From: Siphonodentalium dalli
Lineage: Eukaryota > Mollusca > Scaphopoda > Gadilida > Siphonodentaliidae
Assembly: GCA_032622095.1 (NCBI GenBank)
Contig: CP136066.1
Span: 174,531,164-174,595,163 of the forward strand
Direction: 5' to 3'
DNA length: 64,000 nt
A program made the position numbers and the translations under genes. Numbering within the stretch: position 1 is the first letter of the stretch; each line of letters opens with the position of its first letter. The notes beneath the pieces were generated by a model. The model saw only the letters and a list, made by a program, of their open reading frames with translations. It was not told the DNA's origin and ran no database searches. Shown here piece after piece: positions 11,491-22,498 of the stretch.

Positions 11491-11857
11491 TGGCACGGAT
11501 GGCCTTCGCGGTGGGTATTGCTGTTAAAACAGTCACATCCGTTAAAACCGCCATAAACAGAAAGAATATTAAAATATGGACAGATTTTGTTCTTATACCA
11601 ATCATAAATATGTAAATATTATGTTTATTGTCAAGTTTGTATCCTTTGTTTTGTAACCAAAAAAGTTAAAAATGTTACAGAACCTGGCATTTGTTTACAC
11701 AGCGTATGAACTTGAAAATAACATACAATTCACGTGATATTTATGATTGTTATAAGAACAAATTATGTCTATATTTTGATATTATTTCTGTTTATGGCAG
11801 TTTTAATGGGTGTGACTATTTTAACAGCATACCCACCGTGAAAGGCCATCGGTGCCG
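11491..11857 (+). mobile_element. B-family TTAA element, copy 3
   Basis: A 367-bp element with TTAA at 11487-11490 and 11858-11861. Long TIRs begin TGGCACGGATGGCC on the left and CGGCACCGATGGCC on the right (complement), followed by the shared GGTGGGTAT segment. The internal part resembles B1 and B2. Non-coding. Confidence 0.8.
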
Positions 11858-12245
11858 TTAAGAACAGCAATCTAAGATGGGTTTGGTATGTTCGTCACCT
11901 CAATTAATTAATTAACTCAAGCTCGTTATTAAAGGTCCGTTTTGTGAATAACTGGCCGGTGTTCCTCGATGCCATTCATCCTGAGATTAAACATGCCTCG
12001 TCTGTTGTGGCAGTTAACATGTTAATAAATGCTTCCTATAGTAAGCCAATTTTCATTTTATTGGGTAAATTAAAAAGCAATTACAATTACTTGGAACGTC
12101 ATTCTTACGCACGTGCATCGCGAAGACACCGGGTGGCATCTAACTCATTACGATGAGAATACATGTAAGGAAATTATCATAGTAAATGGTGACAGATGTG
12201 GGATCAAAATGTGGAGGAATTCGTAATACTTTTTGAATAATATTA

Positions 12246-13075
12246 CAGATGTGAGATCAAAAAGCCCAACTGGAGAACACAAGGAACATTGTTTTAAATA
12301 ATTTGGCTCATTTGTGCCCATCAGTGGACACTCCATCTAGAACATTATGTGGTGTTGGTGCGAAACGTCAAGAGGCTGGTGTCATTTGGGGTGTCATTCG
12401 TTTACTCTTGGGGCGGGTGTCATTTTGGGGTGTTATGAATTCCTCCACCCTGGCCTCCAATTAATAATCTTGTACCTAAGTTTTTTTTGGGGGGGGGGTG
12501 TAGTCACGACTAAATGGGTTAATGTCTGTATTGGACCAACACGGCCAATGATAGCGGAGGTGTTATAGACGAACTATAGCGAAGACAAATTGTCAACACG
12601 CTTGCATGATCCGACAACGATTTTCGAACCAGTCTTGACATACTGCCAATGCTTATTATGACGATATTTCCTTTTACTGTGTAATTCATTTTACACATTG
12701 AATAGTCTGTGTCGATTTGTTGCAAAGTGCATTGAATTTAGAAATAACGAACGCTTGATGAATGGGCTCTGAAGAAAACAGCGGTCTGTAATCGCAATAA
12801 TTAAGACGCAACACCACAGGAATTTCAAAGTAATCAATAGGCAGCAAGACAAGGTGTTATCAGCGTGGGATAGCCTGTCACGCGGGGACTTACTGATGGT
12901 GGCAGATGTGGGATAAAAATGCCCAATTGGAGAACACAAGGAACATTGTTTGAAATCATTTGGCTCATTTGCGCCCAGAAGTGGACACTTCATTTAGAAC
13001 ATTATTGTGGTGTTGGTGCGAAACGTCAAGAGGCTGGTGTCATTTGGGGTGTCATTCGTTTACTCTTGACACTCC
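12246..13075. repeat. Spaced direct duplication of about 150 bp
   Basis: 12246-12407 and 12901-13073 are near copies (shared words include GGTGTTGGTGCGAAACGTCA) at an offset of about 658 bp. They contain overlapping short ORFs but the reading frame is not conserved between copies, so no gene is called. Confidence 0.7.
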
Positions 13076-13757
13076 AGGTTCTGGGTTGTTGCTTAAAGAG
13101 CTAACGCGGCGGGTAGTAATTATAAGGCTTGAAGATCAAAATTGGCAAACGCAGAGCACCTGGGACATAGCGAATAGATGAACAAAATTTAAGACAAAAA
13201 ATTTATGTAAATTATCGGAATTGCTTACTTAGAATTTAATTTTCACTGAATTTTAAATATGATAGTCACCCGGGAAGACGAAGATATGCTTTCACCTTGA
13301 CCAGAAAACGAGTGTTACGGCCTCAACAGAAAAGGCATAATCACGTTGATATTATATAGAATTAAGTCAACGGAACTTCCACAGAGCTTCCCTAAATTTG
13401 TTATGTCATTTTTATAAATATATCACATAGACCCATCAAGATTTAACACAATTCGGTCATACCCAGGTGACATTAATTTCGTGACAGGTTCACTCCGTGT
13501 TCTATTATTTCACCATGTCTGTATTTTTGGAAATCTGCAATATTATTCAAGATTCTAATAATGACTTGGTATAATAAATTCTACAGCGACCATACTAACA
13601 AGCAGTGCATATAATTTGTTGCTCAACATATTTTAGACCCGAAATTGTTTATTTGGCTTGCGGTTTTGTTGATTTTATCGCGCATGCGCAAATCGTATTT
13701 ATGTTAGCACGATGCACTGAGTGGTTGAGCTCAAGTTTCTTGTTGATCTCTTTTCAG

Positions 13758-13816
13758 TTGTGGTGAAAGTTGACAATCAGCCCGTGCGATTGAACCTCTG
13801 TGATACAGCTGGACAG
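13758..13816 (+). CDS. RhoU: RhoU/RhoV-like small GTPase, coding exon 2 of 3
   Basis: A 59-nt exon with acceptor CTCTTTTCAG (AG at 13756-13757) and donor CAG|GTAAGC. Joined to exon 1 it gives residues 65-84: the beta2-beta3 hairpin and the switch II start DTAGQ (residues 80-84), including the catalytic Gln. The Leu-Cys before DTAGQ matches RHOU better than RHOV, which as I recall has Leu-Trp there. It ends in phase 0, so exons 1+2 give exactly 84 codons. It is too short for an ordinary ORF search; it was found by the splice sites and the missing G3 motif. Three coding exons broken after switch I and after DTAGQ is the gene structure I remember for vertebrate RHOU. Confidence 0.93.
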
Positions 13817-14650
13817 GTAAGCATCATGTCAAGTTTCCTCAAGCACGGTTCCCATTATAGCAATGTTCCGTCGTTTGATTCTTTCAATCTAAATTGATTT
13901 TTCATTCAATTTGAGCCCAAATAAGTCAAATTATCAAAAGGCTATTGTACGCGCACCCTGACCATTCTCTCAAAGAAGTGGGACAGAAAATGTCGCTAAA
14001 TTTAGAACATTACTATGTTCATGCCGCTCAGCAGCCGTCCTGTGTGAATACTATTTGATTGTAAGTCTACATCTTTTAAATCTTTCTCTTACATTTTTTT
14101 GTGTGAAGTTTTGTTGGTTTTTAACGGCGTCGCTTTGTCCTATACCGACAACAACTAGCTGACCCAGAATGAACCACCAAACAGTGGTCACGGCGTGATA
14201 GTATTTCTTATATATGTTTGAGAAAATTTATGCAATTTTCAATTATTAACCCCCATTTAACTTCTATTTGGGGATTTAGATCTAGTTGTAATTAGTTTTC
14301 GCGAGCCCAACGTGGACGTCTTACGTGACAGCTGGGGTGTCGTTACGTTTTCTTACGTGAGTCGGTATCTTATTTCGTCTCTGACTCACCTTTGAACTCC
14401 GGCCACCTCGGATCGTACCTTTCGTGACCTTGTTTATTTAATCGCATTGACCTACATGGGTAATGAAGTATCTCGCTATAGAGTTTACCACGGAGCTAAG
14501 ACCTAATACTACTATAAGGGAACTAAGGTTATGCAATGTAATCTCAAATAAATAAATGAAAGAAAACAGTACATAAATTAAAAACAAATATGAAGAGAAA
14601 ATAAAGGCAAAAAATATGTAAGCGAGGTTCTGTATATGCCAAGGTATATA

Positions 14651-14825
14651 CAGTAATGCCCTAAATAATCGCCTCCTTAACCACAGCATAATTATGGGTA
14701 ATTTTTCAGGATTTAGTCGGAATGGCTTTCCGATGAATGGCAACAAGCCATATTTCCGACTAAATCCTGAAAAATTACCCATAATTCTGCTGTGGTTAAG
14801 GAGTCGATTAGTTAGGGCATTACTG
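14651..14825. mobile_element. TA-flanked mariner-like foldback MITE, complete
   Basis: A 175-bp element with long arms beginning CAGTAATGCCCTAA and ending with the complement, flanked by TA (14649-14650, 14826-14827). The surrounding sequence is repeated without the insert at 16965-17165, where AAGGTATATATGCACC is the exact predicted empty site, so the TA duplication is demonstrated in the window. CAGT termini and TA fit the Tc1/mariner superfamily. Confidence 0.85.
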
Positions 14826-16251
14826 TATGCACCAATCACATTGTTTAAGGACGAATCTGAACGTTCTGTTATATTATCCGGTAATTGGCATCGAAAACAA
14901 ACCATAACTAGAATGCACTCAGAGAGATGCCAACGTGCGCAAAAATGTAATAAACAATAATTTAAAAAATAATTTCACTGTATTTTACTTAATTTATTTA
15001 ATTTAATTTAATGTTAGCAAAAAAAGACAATTACCATTTCTCATTTCATCACATATAAAAGGCAAATTACTATATTAACCATTTAAGTAATTAAAACCAA
15101 TTCCATGTTGCCGAAATGATGAGACTTTAATATCGATTACATTTTTTTCAGCGGCATATTTTCATTTTCATTTTCCGATAGTCAAAGTTGACCAAAGGAG
15201 CAATTATAAGAAATAATTAGTACTATTTTTATAAATATTGATAGCAGTCAATATTCAACAACACATATCAATAATTAATCAATAATTAATCAATAACGAC
15301 CATTTTATGTAATAATAAAATGTATGTAAAAATAAAAAACGGTGTTTGTGTTAACAAATGCGTTTTGTTTTGTGTTACGTCATTCGTCGTATTTGACCCG
15401 GAACTCTGCTGAAGGTTAGGCTATTCAGCCTATTGCGTCGAATTACAAAATCGCGTTTTGAATGTCTCTCTTTTCCCGCACGATAAAAAGAGGTCTTCGC
15501 ACGAACCAAAAATGATAAAACTTCCCAATTATAAGTGAAAATACCCAAATGAAGGAGTCTATGTAGGTCCCGAAGGAGTCTATAGACTCTTTGATGTAGA
15601 TTTCTGATGGAGAAAATGTAGGTCGATCTATTTTTGTCATAACTCTGACGAATTTCGACCTGGGAGAAAAAATCGAAATCGAGGCCAACTACGAGCATGC
15701 CAGTTTTAAATATAGAAACAGGGAATCCTGACAAATGGCGATATCGGAGACAAACAAATAAACGAAAACAACACATAAAATAAACATAGCAAAAACGCGG
15801 CACAGTAAAACTGTCAGAACGCCACGAGGTTTTACGTCGTTTTTGGTGACGTCATGGGGTGTGACACCAAGCTACCAATTTAACTACCAAGCTACCAAGC
15901 TACGAATCTGTCTGATCGCCATACTGTTGCGCGAGCGCACGTAAATACTGTTTACCATAGCTGACCTTGCGACTTCTGAACACCAGACCTAAAGATAACC
16001 TGGCAAAGCTGCCTCATTTTAAAGTGGTATCTAACCACTAAAATCACACATGAATCGACTGACATGTTCGATATTATGTTTTTCGGGTTTAGAAAAGGCA
16101 TGTTTTGCAGTTTAATTTGTAAAACGACGGCCCGTCTTCATATCCAATAGTCTGGGTCAACCCATGTCTCAGTTCTAGATAGAAATGAGACAGAGTCTGG
16201 GTTAATTAATCCATGACGGGAGCTGCGCTGGTGCAGCATTGGATATCATGT

Positions 16252-16412
16252 GATAGTGTATTCTCTTATATATATGCGAGTCTCGCATATATATCGAGCC
16301 TGGTATACATAAGAGAATGCATTGGCTTACAAGGTCATGTTGAATATAGTTAGGTCAGTGTATTCTCTTACACGCGTATATATAACCATATATAAGAGAA
16401 TGCATTGGCACA
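16252..16412 (+). mobile_element. Decayed A-type hairpins
   Basis: Two shortened hairpin remnants (about 16258-16325 and 16354-16410) retain TATTCTCTTA...TAAGAGAATGCATTGGC arms. Their centres are rearranged and the outer TIRs are missing. They lie about 900 bp before A2. Confidence 0.6.
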
Positions 16413-16493
16413 GGGTTTTCGCAAACTTTCAGGAAGCTCTGACCATGGAAGGGTTACCGAAAATGCAGACCCAACAACCACTGTTTGTGCATG

Positions 16494-18127
16494 AGAGTTC
16501 ATGACTTGTCTCACGGAGAAAACTCCGCTGACTTCCAAACACCCTCCACGCCCCGCTTAAGGACCATTAAATATGCACCATTAAGCTGCCATTAGAAGAA
16601 GTTTCGGTGTCACGCCCCATTGTATTCACTGTCAAACCTCATGACAGTATAGCAGTTACATCTCATGATGTATGGAACGTGAAAGTGTAAACCCAAGGAC
16701 AAAAACGTTATAAACCACGATCGCTATTCAAACATTTCATTACCTGCGAAAAGTTGATGGGATTTAGTGCCCAATGTGATAATATCGAATTGCACGAATT
16801 TCTATAATGGGACAATATATCCAATTTAATGTCAAGAATCCACTTACGGTTATTGGTGGTATATACCCGACTCACACATATGTTATGTTTGTTTTAAAAT
16901 TTTCAAATATCTCGATGTAGAACGCCACCGGTGCACAAGGGGAAATATCACGTTGTGGAAGGCTATCTCAAATAAATAAATAAAAGAAGTTAGTACATGC
17001 ATAAAATTAATTTTTTTTATGAAAAACAAAAGCAAATTTATATTTAGGAGGTATTCTATACATGCCAAGGTATATATGCACCAATCATATTTTAAGGACG
17101 CAGCCAAAGGCTCTTTAATATTATCCGTTAATAGTTTTTTTGGCATCGAAAACCACAAATAACCTGGTAATGTTGCCTCTTTTTGAAGTAGATATATATG
17201 GCCATATGAATGCATTTACGTATTCGATATAATTTTTTCTTGTAAACCCATATGTAGCAGTTTTTCTGTTGTCAGATCGGATTGAGATCTTCAGATCCAA
17301 CAACTGTGACAGTTGTATGTTAACTCTTTACCCAACAAACCGGCCAAAAACGCCCAAATAAAGCTGCAACAGCCTAAATTATCTTGGGTCTGTCTCAATA
17401 AAACCATATAAATATGGATATCATTGGAACCGGCTCATTGACCACATTGTGATGGTTACAGTTATGCCCTGTGCCAATGCATTCTCTTATATATGCGAGT
17501 CGACCATAGGTCGCCTCGCATATATAAGAGAATGCATTGGCCTAAAAAAAACTTTTTTTAACACTTTTTACCATTTTTTCTTACATTCTTTAACAATTTT
17601 ATAATTTTTAATGTGTTAAGCCAATGCATTCTCTTATATATGCGAGGCGACCTATGGTCGACTCGCATATATAAGAGAATGCATTGGCACAGGGCCCTTC
17701 TGTTGGGTAAAGGGTTAAAGAGTTAGTGACTTTTCTCACGGAGAAAAACTCCGCTGACTTCCAAACAACCTCAACGTCCCGTTTATAAATTATAAGGACC
17801 GTTATGCACCATTAGAAGCAGTTTCGGTGTCACGCCCTATTGTATTCCAGTCAAACCTCATGACTGTATAGCAGTTCCATCCCATGATGTATGCGACGTG
17901 AAAGTGTAAACCCAAGGACAATAACGTTATAACCCGCGATCGCTATTCAAACATTTCATTACCTACGTGAACTTTATGGGATTTAGTGTCCAATGTGATA
18001 ATATCGAGTTGCAAGCATTTCTATAATGGGACAATATATCTAATTCAATGTCAAGAATCCACTTACGGTTATGGGTGGTACCCGACTCGCACCTATATGT
18101 TCTGTTTGTTTTCAAATTTTCGAATTC
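16494..18127. repeat. Segmental direct duplication of about 410 bp
   Basis: 16494-16916 and 17719-18127 are colinear near-copies (shared words include CACGGAGAAAA and CATGATGTATG). A2 lies directly before the second copy. No gene is seen in either. Confidence 0.8.
17324..17714 (+). mobile_element. A-family TTAA double-hairpin MITE, copy A2
   Basis: The same 391-bp length and order as A1, with TTAA at 17320-17323 and 17715-17718. The first TIR base triplet is CTC instead of CCC. The loop bases of the hairpins (GTCGACC-ATA-GGTCG) are retained. It lies in RhoU intron 2, immediately before the second half of a local segmental duplication (17719-18127). Confidence 0.88.
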
Positions 18128-19549
18128 GGTTAGTTAAGTTACCCGGTTGCTATACGGGTGTTCTTCTGTATAGCATTAATCGTTATGCAGTTAGATAACA
18201 TAACGGATGTGGTATTTGTTTGAAAGATTATACAATGTGTGGGCACTGTTCCCACGCGTCGTATTGGATTGACAGTGCACACGTACCACACAGGGGCGTG
18301 GCGACAATGATGAGGGCAAAATTTCAAATAGTTGGGAGGGGAATTGCCGACCCAAAGTAGGTTGAATTTGTTCTATTCAAACCAGAATTTAGTGCGATAT
18401 TTATTTCCTACTTTCGATCAATTTGTCGGACTGAAATGGCTATGAGCTGGAAATTTCCAACTATTAGGGTGGTGTCAGGAGTAGGAAATTTCCAACTTTT
18501 TGAGGTATACCAGTTGGAAAACAATTTAACATCCCAATGGGCTGGGTGCAAATAGCTTTTCCTGGACTTGGACACGTTGGTCGGCCTCAAGGGGTGGTGC
18601 AGTTGGAAATTCCGTGGTGGACACAGAGACCGCCCTCTAGCTTCGTCCCTGATACCACCAATAGTCAATGGTTTGGGTCGTCGTTGTCGTCAACCTGTCT
18701 TATGTATATCTAGAGGCCCCCGTGTAACTCAAGTCATCAAGGTGCACAGTGGTATCGAAGTTGGTCCCATTGGTTGCCGGTAGCATACACATTAAAATTT
18801 ACATTTTGTCGATTTTGCTAGGGACCCAATCTAAGACTCCGAACACTGCACACATGATCTATATGGTTCAAGCGTACTCCAGTTTCTGTTTGTCTTAAGC
18901 TGTCATCCACCTCATCGTTCAAACACACCACACGGGCGTACATGCATTCAGACAGGTATGCAAAGAACCCGACCAGTTTGTCCTGCATCTTGTTTGCAAT
19001 GTCTGGGAGTACATCACACTCTTATGTAAGGCCCATTAGCTCTGCTTTCATGATAGCCGTGGTATATTACATCGATGCTCCAAGCAGACATCACCGAAAA
19101 ACAAAACATCATCAACCATTAGACCTCCTATAAAGCTGCCGCGATAAGACGAACGCAACATTCTTCGAGAGGAGTCTTGTTAAGGTGGCACGGAGTTGGC
19201 TTCTTTCAGCATCAGGGTTCGCGCTGCCACTTGCCAAATTTGCCAATGGCAAAAATAATTCACATTTGGCAAAAAATATTTTCATTTGGCAAAAGTTTTG
19301 GCAAGTCACTTTTTAATCCCTCAAGACAGTTGACACATATTGGTCAAATAATACCATTCATTTCCGGAAAATCTTACTATATAATTATATTAGTGTTGGT
19401 GGCTAATCCTTTTGTGGTGTGCCCTTCTAATGAAGCAATCCTGCTATCATTTTATTGTTTGGTGATTGGTTTATTGTTGTATGATAAACAACAAAAGAGA
19501 TGCGAGTATAATTAGTAACCAACAGCTTTCCTATCAATATCAAAAGTCG

Positions 19550-19720
19550 TTCACTGTATATAGGTGAAGGTCCCAACCCGAAATTTCACGATTTAAGTGA
19601 CTTTGTGATCGATTTTGCTTTGCGTTTCTTACAATTATGGAATTTCTCCTGGGTGTTTATTGCGATATCGGCTCACACAAGTTACAGAAAAGCATGCTGG
19701 GACCTTCACCTACAGTGAAA
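19550..19720. mobile_element. Short inverted-repeat element (about 170 bp)
   Basis: TTCACTGTA then GGTGAAGGTCCCA on the left, with the complement on the right. The left TIR has an extra TATA. A small GGTGAAGGT inverted pair recurs at about 53645-53685. Confidence 0.65.
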
Positions 19721-19987
19721 TACACTATTAAGGAACAGATAATAATTAAGAAATATATTCCCCGTGTTATTTTTTCGACCTTATAAATTTCCCTGTTAAA
19801 ACTTAAAAAAATTCCAAGGTTTTGTACTAGTGGAATATGATGTCTATGGACGTTAGCCAGAGTAGAGATTCATGGCATGATCTACTTTCAGTATTGGTTG
19901 CCATGGTATTTTTTTTCTGAACATTTTTCATAATATCAAAGCTACGTCTTCAAACTTCTGGATTCATTGAAAAGACAAATCACTTAA

Positions 19988-20481
19988 AGGCACGTGAGGC
20001 CTTAGTTGTCGAAAATATTTATATTTGTTCCAATCACCGTAAACAGAAAAACATTAAAACGCATACAGTTTCGTTCATATATACCATGACCATCGCTTAA
20101 ACAGCATGTTCTCATAAAGATTTACCATATTTTACCTAAGCAAGAGCCTGATTGTGTTACAGAAGACAGCACAATGCTGCTGGCTAATCACACACAAATG
20201 GCATAAACGCTCTTTATTCGTTCCATATCAGGAATTCACCAACAAAGAACGCTCTTTATGTTTACCATCATAATATAAACAAACACCAGAAAAGTAACTT
20301 TTTATGCTTTTGTTTACATAACAATGGTCAAATATATGACAATAACATACTGTTTATGCGATATTTCTTATTTGTATATGGACAAAGTCTGTCTACATTT
20401 TGTTGTTCTTTCTGTTTGTGGCGGTGTTTGACGGGTGGAAATATTTTCACAGGATACCCACCGCCAAGGCCAACCGTACCT
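19988..20481 (-). mobile_element. B-family TTAA element, copy 4 (reverse orientation)
   Basis: A 494-bp element with TTAA at 19984-19987 and 20482-20485. Its right end, complemented, reads AGGTACGGTTGGCCTTGGCG and continues into GGTGGGTAT as in B2. It includes the 'GAACGCTCTTTAT' motifs also present in B1, so this is the longer subtype. A C-family element begins directly after its right TTAA. Confidence 0.8.
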
Positions 20482-20485
20482 TTAA

Positions 20486-20743
20486 CCGTTTCTATACTAA
20501 ATACTCATCGACGATTAGTTCCCGTAAGATGTTCAGATAATAAGTTCAATAAAACGACCATTGTTACTACTTATTATCTTGAACTTTCCCCGAATATGAA
20601 TCATTCTGCTCTTGTGTTATCTGTATTCTGTCTGTCGTATGCTCTTATTACTCAAACACCCATCGAATGATCGAAATGAATAACAGACCGTTCTAATATA
20701 TACGTTCATAAATGAATGGGAGAATCCATTTACAAAAGAAAGG
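20486..20743 (+). mobile_element. C-family TTAA element, abutting B4
   Basis: Begins CCGTTTCTATACTAAAT directly after TTAA 20482-20485, which is also the right flank of B4. It has the C-family core GTTCAGATAATAAGTTCAA. The right end is decayed (ACAAAAGAAAGGTCAAG). Confidence 0.7.
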
Positions 20744-21750
20744 TCAAGTAGTGCAATCATTGCTTACTTTCTGGTAAATATACAGTTAGATCAATTATGC
20801 ACACTTCTTTCAAAACAACGCTTCCTGGTTTCCAAGAAAAACTAAATTTGTCCAACCAAAAAGAATCAACTTGAGTTTAAAATAATTATGTACTAAAATA
20901 CATTGTTAGTCCTCCAGTTATGTACATCTCGAGAAGATTCAATCATGTTTTCAGTTAATTTTTTTCTAAATATTTGTTTATGTTTAAAACGTGTCACCTA
21001 ATTTCGAGGTATGAGTTATCTCCCTTTGAACTCCAGCGCTAGCTACAGATCACAACGGATATCATATACATGAAATCTATACATGCGATCAAGGCTATCA
21101 AATCCCCAACTCAACTGCTATCTCAGTGCTCATGTCTCATATCAAAACATTTATTCAAAAATTTGACCACGTCAGCATCACCTTAAGAACGATCGGCAAT
21201 CAGTGGATCACAGACGCACTGCTCTCGTTATCACAAAAACTGGTAAACCCAGAATAAATCTTATCTCACCTAAATTCCCATTAGCTTGCCGTGTACCACA
21301 TTGAACAACGCATTCAAACATCACATTAAGGTGTCGCGATAAAATAAATGATCGTATATATTATACTAAGTCCTGTATAGGTTCACAGATAATCATCGAC
21401 TTTAGATTGGTCGTGGGTTGCATAATACTAAAGATGTACTGTATAACTGGGTGTATATATTCACCACTGGTGGGTTTTGGTGTAAACAATATCTATTTTA
21501 AAAAAATCAAACATGTAACACAAACACAAAACACATAAAGATACAGAGAGATTGAGAAAGAGGATTGGACAACAAGCAAAAAGGCTTTTTTTTAAAGTCC
21601 TCTCCTCGTGGAATAAATGTTACCTCGTGTGAAGGAAATGTCACTTGAGGTAAAGCAGACGGGATATATAGTTTTTGTTTGATTTGAATGATATTACATA
21701 TTTGGATTTTGAGATATGGGTATAACATTGTAACGGAAGAGGGGGATAGG

Positions 21751-21775
21751 GTGAGAGAGAGAATGAAAGAGAGAG

Positions 21776-21830
<55 letters not shown>

Positions 21831-21870
21831 GCGAGAGAGAGAGAGAGTGTGAGAGAGAGAGAGAGAGCGC
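21751..21870. repeat. GA/CT microsatellite
   Basis: About 120 bp of almost pure GA interrupted by GATA and GT/GC steps. The serine/leucine ORFs on the minus strand here are repeat artefacts. Confidence 0.95.
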
Positions 21871-21975
21871 GCGCGCGGTTTGACACAACATACATTATAC
21901 ACAAAACAACAACCTCCGTTCAGTAAGGAAATCGCTTGTAAACATTCATTTCCTGGTGATGTTTTGGTGTATTAA

Positions 21976-22498
21976 CCCATTCTATACTAAGCATCATCAT
22001 TGATGGGTAGTTATCCCATAAGAGTGGTTCAGAAAATAAGTTTAACCCTTTCTATACTAAAGCATCATTGATGAGTAGTTATCCCATAAGAGTGTTTACC
22101 CCATGGGAAATTTTCAGATAATAAGTTCAACAAACGAGTCGTTTATTCAACTTATTATCTGAACATTTCCCTCAATAAATAGGACCCCTTCTGTACATTG
22201 ATCTGTCGTCTACTTATATATCATTAATATCCCTCCAAATGAATAATATACTGTTCCAATGGATACCATTTTAACCCCATGGGTATTTACCCCATGGGAA
22301 ATTTTCAGATAATAAGTTCAACAAACGAGTCGTTTATTCAACTTATTATCTGAACATTTCCCTCAATAAATAGGACCCCTTCTGTACATTGATCTGTCGT
22401 CTACTTATATAACATTAATATCCCTCCAAATGAATAATATACTGTTCCAATGGATACCATTTTAACCGAATGGAAGAGTCAATTTAGTATAGAAATGG
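21976..22498 (+). mobile_element. C-family TTAA element with internal 191-bp tandem duplication
   Basis: The inner element (22046-22498) has TTAA at 22042-22045 and 22499-22502 and TIRs CCCTTTCTATACTAAA and TTTAGTATAGAAATGG. A second left terminus starts at 21976 (TTAA 21972-21975). Two 191-bp units starting ACCCCATGGGAAATTTTC at 22098 and 22289 are nearly identical (one obvious T/A difference), each with a palindromic core ATAATAAGTTCAA...TTATTAT. Confidence 0.8.

Larger units (their letters stand above)
2294..13757 (+). other. RhoU intron 1 (11,464 nt)
   Basis: A GT-AG intron in phase 1. It contains element A1 only about 316 nt after the donor, B2, a small hairpin at 4087-4156, a 50-bp tandem pair at 5081-5180, an AAACAC/GTGTTT-rich stretch, the 3.8-kb TIR element, a G-run element, B3 and a 0.65-kb spaced duplication. 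The pieces between these (3773-5080, 10700-11486, 13075-13740) show no gene or recognised element. Confidence 0.85.
14525..17210. repeat. Paralogous segment pair flanking the TA MITE
   Basis: 14525-14650 plus 14826-14920 align with about 16965-17165 (AAATAAATAAAT, CATGCCAAGGTATATA, GGCATCGAAAAC). The pair dates the MITE insertion after the duplication. Confidence 0.7.

Noticed and set aside
14438-14905. 155-codon minus-strand ORF
   Set aside because: It crosses the whole TA MITE palindrome and its flanking repeat; it is not conserved in the paralogous empty-site copy.
15375-15803. 142-codon minus-strand ORF in intron 2
   Set aside because: No motif, signal or splice context recognised; it overlaps a second frame of similar length, which suggests chance.
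21507-21904. Serine/leucine-rich minus-strand ORFs up to 131 codons
   Set aside because: They are translations of the GA/CT microsatellite in several frames and have no other protein features.
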